Source of the DNA: JACPUX01 sp964517465
GTDB lineage: Bacteria > Pseudomonadota > Gammaproteobacteria > Burkholderiales > Casimicrobiaceae
Assembly (NCBI GenBank): GCA_964517465.1
Contig: CAZFEK010000016.1
Span: 1 to 64,000, forward strand
Length of the DNA: 64,000 bases
Reading direction: 5' to 3'
A program made the position numbers and the translations under genes. Below, in pieces: positions 62,224 through 64,000 of the stretch; the first letter of the stretch is position 1; each line of letters opens with the position of its first letter. The notes under the pieces were generated by a model, which made no database searches, had not been told where the DNA came from, and saw only the letters and a list, made by a program, of their open reading frames with translations.

Positions 62224-64000
62224 ATGATTTCCTCGCGGCGTGCCTTTCTCAAGAGCCAGGCGGTGGCAGCGGCGCTCGCCGCGGCACGGGCTCCGGCCGC
62301 GCTTTCCGCCCCGCGCCGCCCGGATCAGGACGTCCGCTGGAATAAAGCCGTCTGCCGCTACTGCGCCACCGGCTGCGGGGTGCTGGTCGCCGTGCAGGAC
62401 GGGCGTGTGGTCGCATCGCAAGGTGACCCCGACCACCCAGTCAGCCGGGGCCTCTTGTGTGCAAAGGGCTATTTCCTTGCCAAGGCGCTTTACGGAGCTG
62501 ATCGCTTGACCCGCCCGCTCTTGCGCAAGACCAAGGGCAAATACGACAAACACGGCGAGTTTGCCGCCGTCACATGGAGCGAAGCTCTCGCCACCATGGC
62601 GGCGAAGTGGCGCACCGCCATGGCTGAATCCGGATCCGACAGCGTCGCCTTGCTGGGTTCAGGCCAGTGGACGCTTTGGGAAGGCTACGCCGCGGGCAAG
62701 CTCTGGCACGCGGGTTTGCGCTCCAACCACATCGACACCAGCGCCCGGCTCGGCTCGGCCAGCATTTCTGAAGCCTTGCGCCGCAGCCTGGGCGGGGAAG
62801 GAATTCCCGGGAACTTCGACGATTTCGAACACGCCGACACCTTTGTGCTCTGGGGCATCAATCTCGCCGAAAGTTATCCCGTGCTTTGGTCGCGGCTCGC
62901 CGACCGCCGCTTGGGGCGGGCCGAGACGCGCGTAATCGCGATTTCCAGCTGCGGCAATCGCAGCAGCGATCTGGCCGATCAGGCACTGTTGGTTAAGCCG
63001 CAAAGCGACTTGGCCATCCTGAACTTCTTATGCCACGAGATCCTGCGCCGCGGAAAGGTGAATCGGCAGTGGATCGAAGACCACCTGCGCTTCGAATTGG
63101 GCAAATCAGACATCGGACAGGGGTTGCGCAGCGCCCACGCCTTGGAACGCCGCGCGGCCCAGGATGGGGCGGCACCGGCGGACGCAGGAAAGACCCAGGC
63201 TAGCAGCTTTGAAGCTTTTGTGGGCTTCGTTTCCGAATATACGGTGGAGCGCACGTCCACCATCTGCGGTCTCAGCAAGGCCGAGCTCACGGCGCTCGCC
63301 GATGTGTATGCCGACCCCCAGCGCAAAGTGCTGTCGCTTTGGGGCGGCGGCCTGGCGCAATCGACGCGCGGAACTTGGGCGGGGCGCCTGATCCTGAACT
63401 TGCATCTGCTCAGCGGGCGGATCGGCATTCCCGGCAACAACCCTTTGCCGCTGGTCGGTCAGGCGTCGGCAGCCGGAAGCGCCTTCGAAACCGGCGCCAC
63501 GCCCATGGGTTTGCCGGCAGGCCTGAACCTGGCTAATCGCGCCGATCGCGAATTCGCCGAAAAGCTCTGGCGCCTCCCGCCCAACACCCTGCGCGCAACC
63601 CCCGGGCTCACCACGATCGAACAAACCCGCGCACTGAAAGACGATCGCCTGCGCTGCCTCTGGGTGATGGGCAGCAATGTTCTGCAATCCGGCCCCAATC
63701 TTCTCGGCGAAGCTTTGCCGGGTTGGCGCAATCCGCGGGCTTTCGTGGTGGTCTCCGAAGCCTATCCCACGGTCTCTGCTTTGTCCGCCGATTTGATTCT
63801 GCCCAGCGCGATGTGGGTGGAAAAAGAAGGCGCTTTTGGCAACGCCGAGCGACGCACACAATTCTGGCACCAGCTCGTCAGCGCACCTGGCGAGGCGCGC
63901 TCGGATCTTTGGCAGTTGCTGGAATTCGCCAAGCGTTTGCGCCTCGACGAGGTTTGGCCCGAGCCCTTCCCCCGGCGCGGCGGCCCTGCCCCGCGCACGC
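62224..64000 (+). CDS. NapA-like molybdopterin oxidoreductase lacking the Mo-ligand cysteine (3' end outside window)
   Basis: 592 codons of a ~830-residue protein are present. A Tat signal (SRRAFLKSQ) precedes the [4Fe-4S] motif CRYCATGCGV ... CAKGYF, with the electron-relay Lys. The sequence is clearly NapA-type (GLRSNHIDTSARL; PYPTVSALAADLILP-like; MWVEKEGAFGNAERRTQFW). Where NapA has ARHCMASAV with the Mo-binding Cys, this protein has ARLGSASIS (Gly177, Ser178). NapA WTMG is WGGG (Gly375), and the active-site Arg of ACGTAREVG is Phe421 in AAGSAFETG. The remaining fold-defining segments are intact and the frame is open. It may be a NapA paralogue with different chemistry. The napA symbol is withheld. 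Confidence 0.85.
   Translation, partial: MISSRRAFLKSQAVAAALAAARAPAALSAPRRPDQDVRWNKAVCRYCATGCGVLVAVQDGRVVASQGDPDHPVSRGLLCAKGYFLAKALYGADRLTRPLLRKTKGKYDKHGEFAAVTWSEALATMAAKWRTAMAESGSDSVALLGSGQWTLWEGYAAGKLWHAGLRSNHIDTSARLGSASISEALRRSLGGEGIPGNFDDFEHADTFVLWGINLAESYPVLWSRLADRRLGRAETRVIAISSCGNRSSDLADQALLVKPQSDLAILNFLCHEILRRGKVNRQWIEDHLRFELGKSDIGQGLRSAHALERRAAQDGAAPADAGKTQASSFEAFVGFVSEYTVERTSTICGLSKAELTALADVYADPQRKVLSLWGGGLAQSTRGTWAGRLILNLHLLSGRIGIPGNNPLPLVGQASAAGSAFETGATPMGLPAGLNLANRADREFAEKLWRLPPNTLRATPGLTTIEQTRALKDDRLRCLWVMGSNVLQSGPNLLGEALPGWRNPRAFVVVSEAYPTVSALSADLILPSAMWVEKEGAFGNAERRTQFWHQLVSAPGEARSDLWQLLEFAKRLRLDEVWPEPFPRRGGPAPRT

Overview
The window is high-GC DNA from a Gram-negative proteobacterium, most likely a betaproteobacterium. 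The evidence is the tRNA-Tyr/tRNA-Gly pair at the left edge (the usual leader of a tuf operon), the overlapping aat-bpt pair, twin-arginine, lipoprotein and Sec signals, REP-like palindromes of pseudomonad/betaproteobacterial type, and a periplasmic nitrate reductase-like locus. It is draft sequence: there is one run of 100 N (27577-27676), and at least two signalling genes are split by apparent single-base frameshifts.

Layout. 1-10.3 kb: tRNA-Gly (partial) and tRNA-Tyr, a CheY-like regulator, a globin-coupled multi-PAS histidine kinase, bpt and aat (N-degron tagging), the ABC-F protein Uup, a cobalamin-binding sensor translationally coupled to a diguanylate cyclase, and tRNA-Arg(CCU). 10.4-16.4 kb: a candidate small RNA with a strong terminator, a 1103-residue Ala/Glu/Arg coiled-coil protein with a C-terminal membrane anchor, a MOSC protein and a secreted GH16 glycosidase. 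16.4-25.2 kb (minus strand): a phosphorelay cluster of three sensor kinases, receivers and a REC-HD-GYP c-di-GMP phosphodiesterase. 25.6-29.7 kb: an indolepyruvate:ferredoxin oxidoreductase family gene interrupted in frame by a 105-bp tandem repeat. 29.7-44.4 kb: secreted proteins sharing a DUF5648-like module, small proteins, an HDOD protein, a spermidine-synthase-like membrane protein, two more diguanylate cyclases, a lipoprotein plus caspase-like peptidase pair, and an orphan HicB. 44.4-50.8 kb: an SPFH protein and a partner, divergent from a response regulator/kinase pair. 51.2-55.8 kb: an RDD/zinc-ribbon protein, murI, and alkylation repair (Ada-AlkA fusion plus Ogt). 55.9-61.5 kb: a five-gene operon with two ABC-2 exporters around a lipoprotein hydrolase. 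61.6-64 kb: napF and a napA-like gene cut by the window edge, with an FNR-type site upstream.

Functional themes. Cyclic-di-GMP turnover is heavily represented: three GGDEF proteins, all with GGEEF and an RxxD inhibitory site, and one HD-GYP protein. They are linked to different inputs: a B12 chromophore, a receiver, and periplasmic/TPR modules.

Most interesting points. (1) The NapA-like protein keeps the Fe-S cysteines and the overall NapA sequence, but lacks the molybdenum-ligand cysteine and several neighbouring active-site residues. (2) A 35-residue, phase-preserving tandem repeat splits the thiamine-diphosphate motif of the indolepyruvate oxidoreductase. (3) A cobalamin sensor with the CarH-type W-x9-EH signature is coupled to a diguanylate cyclase.
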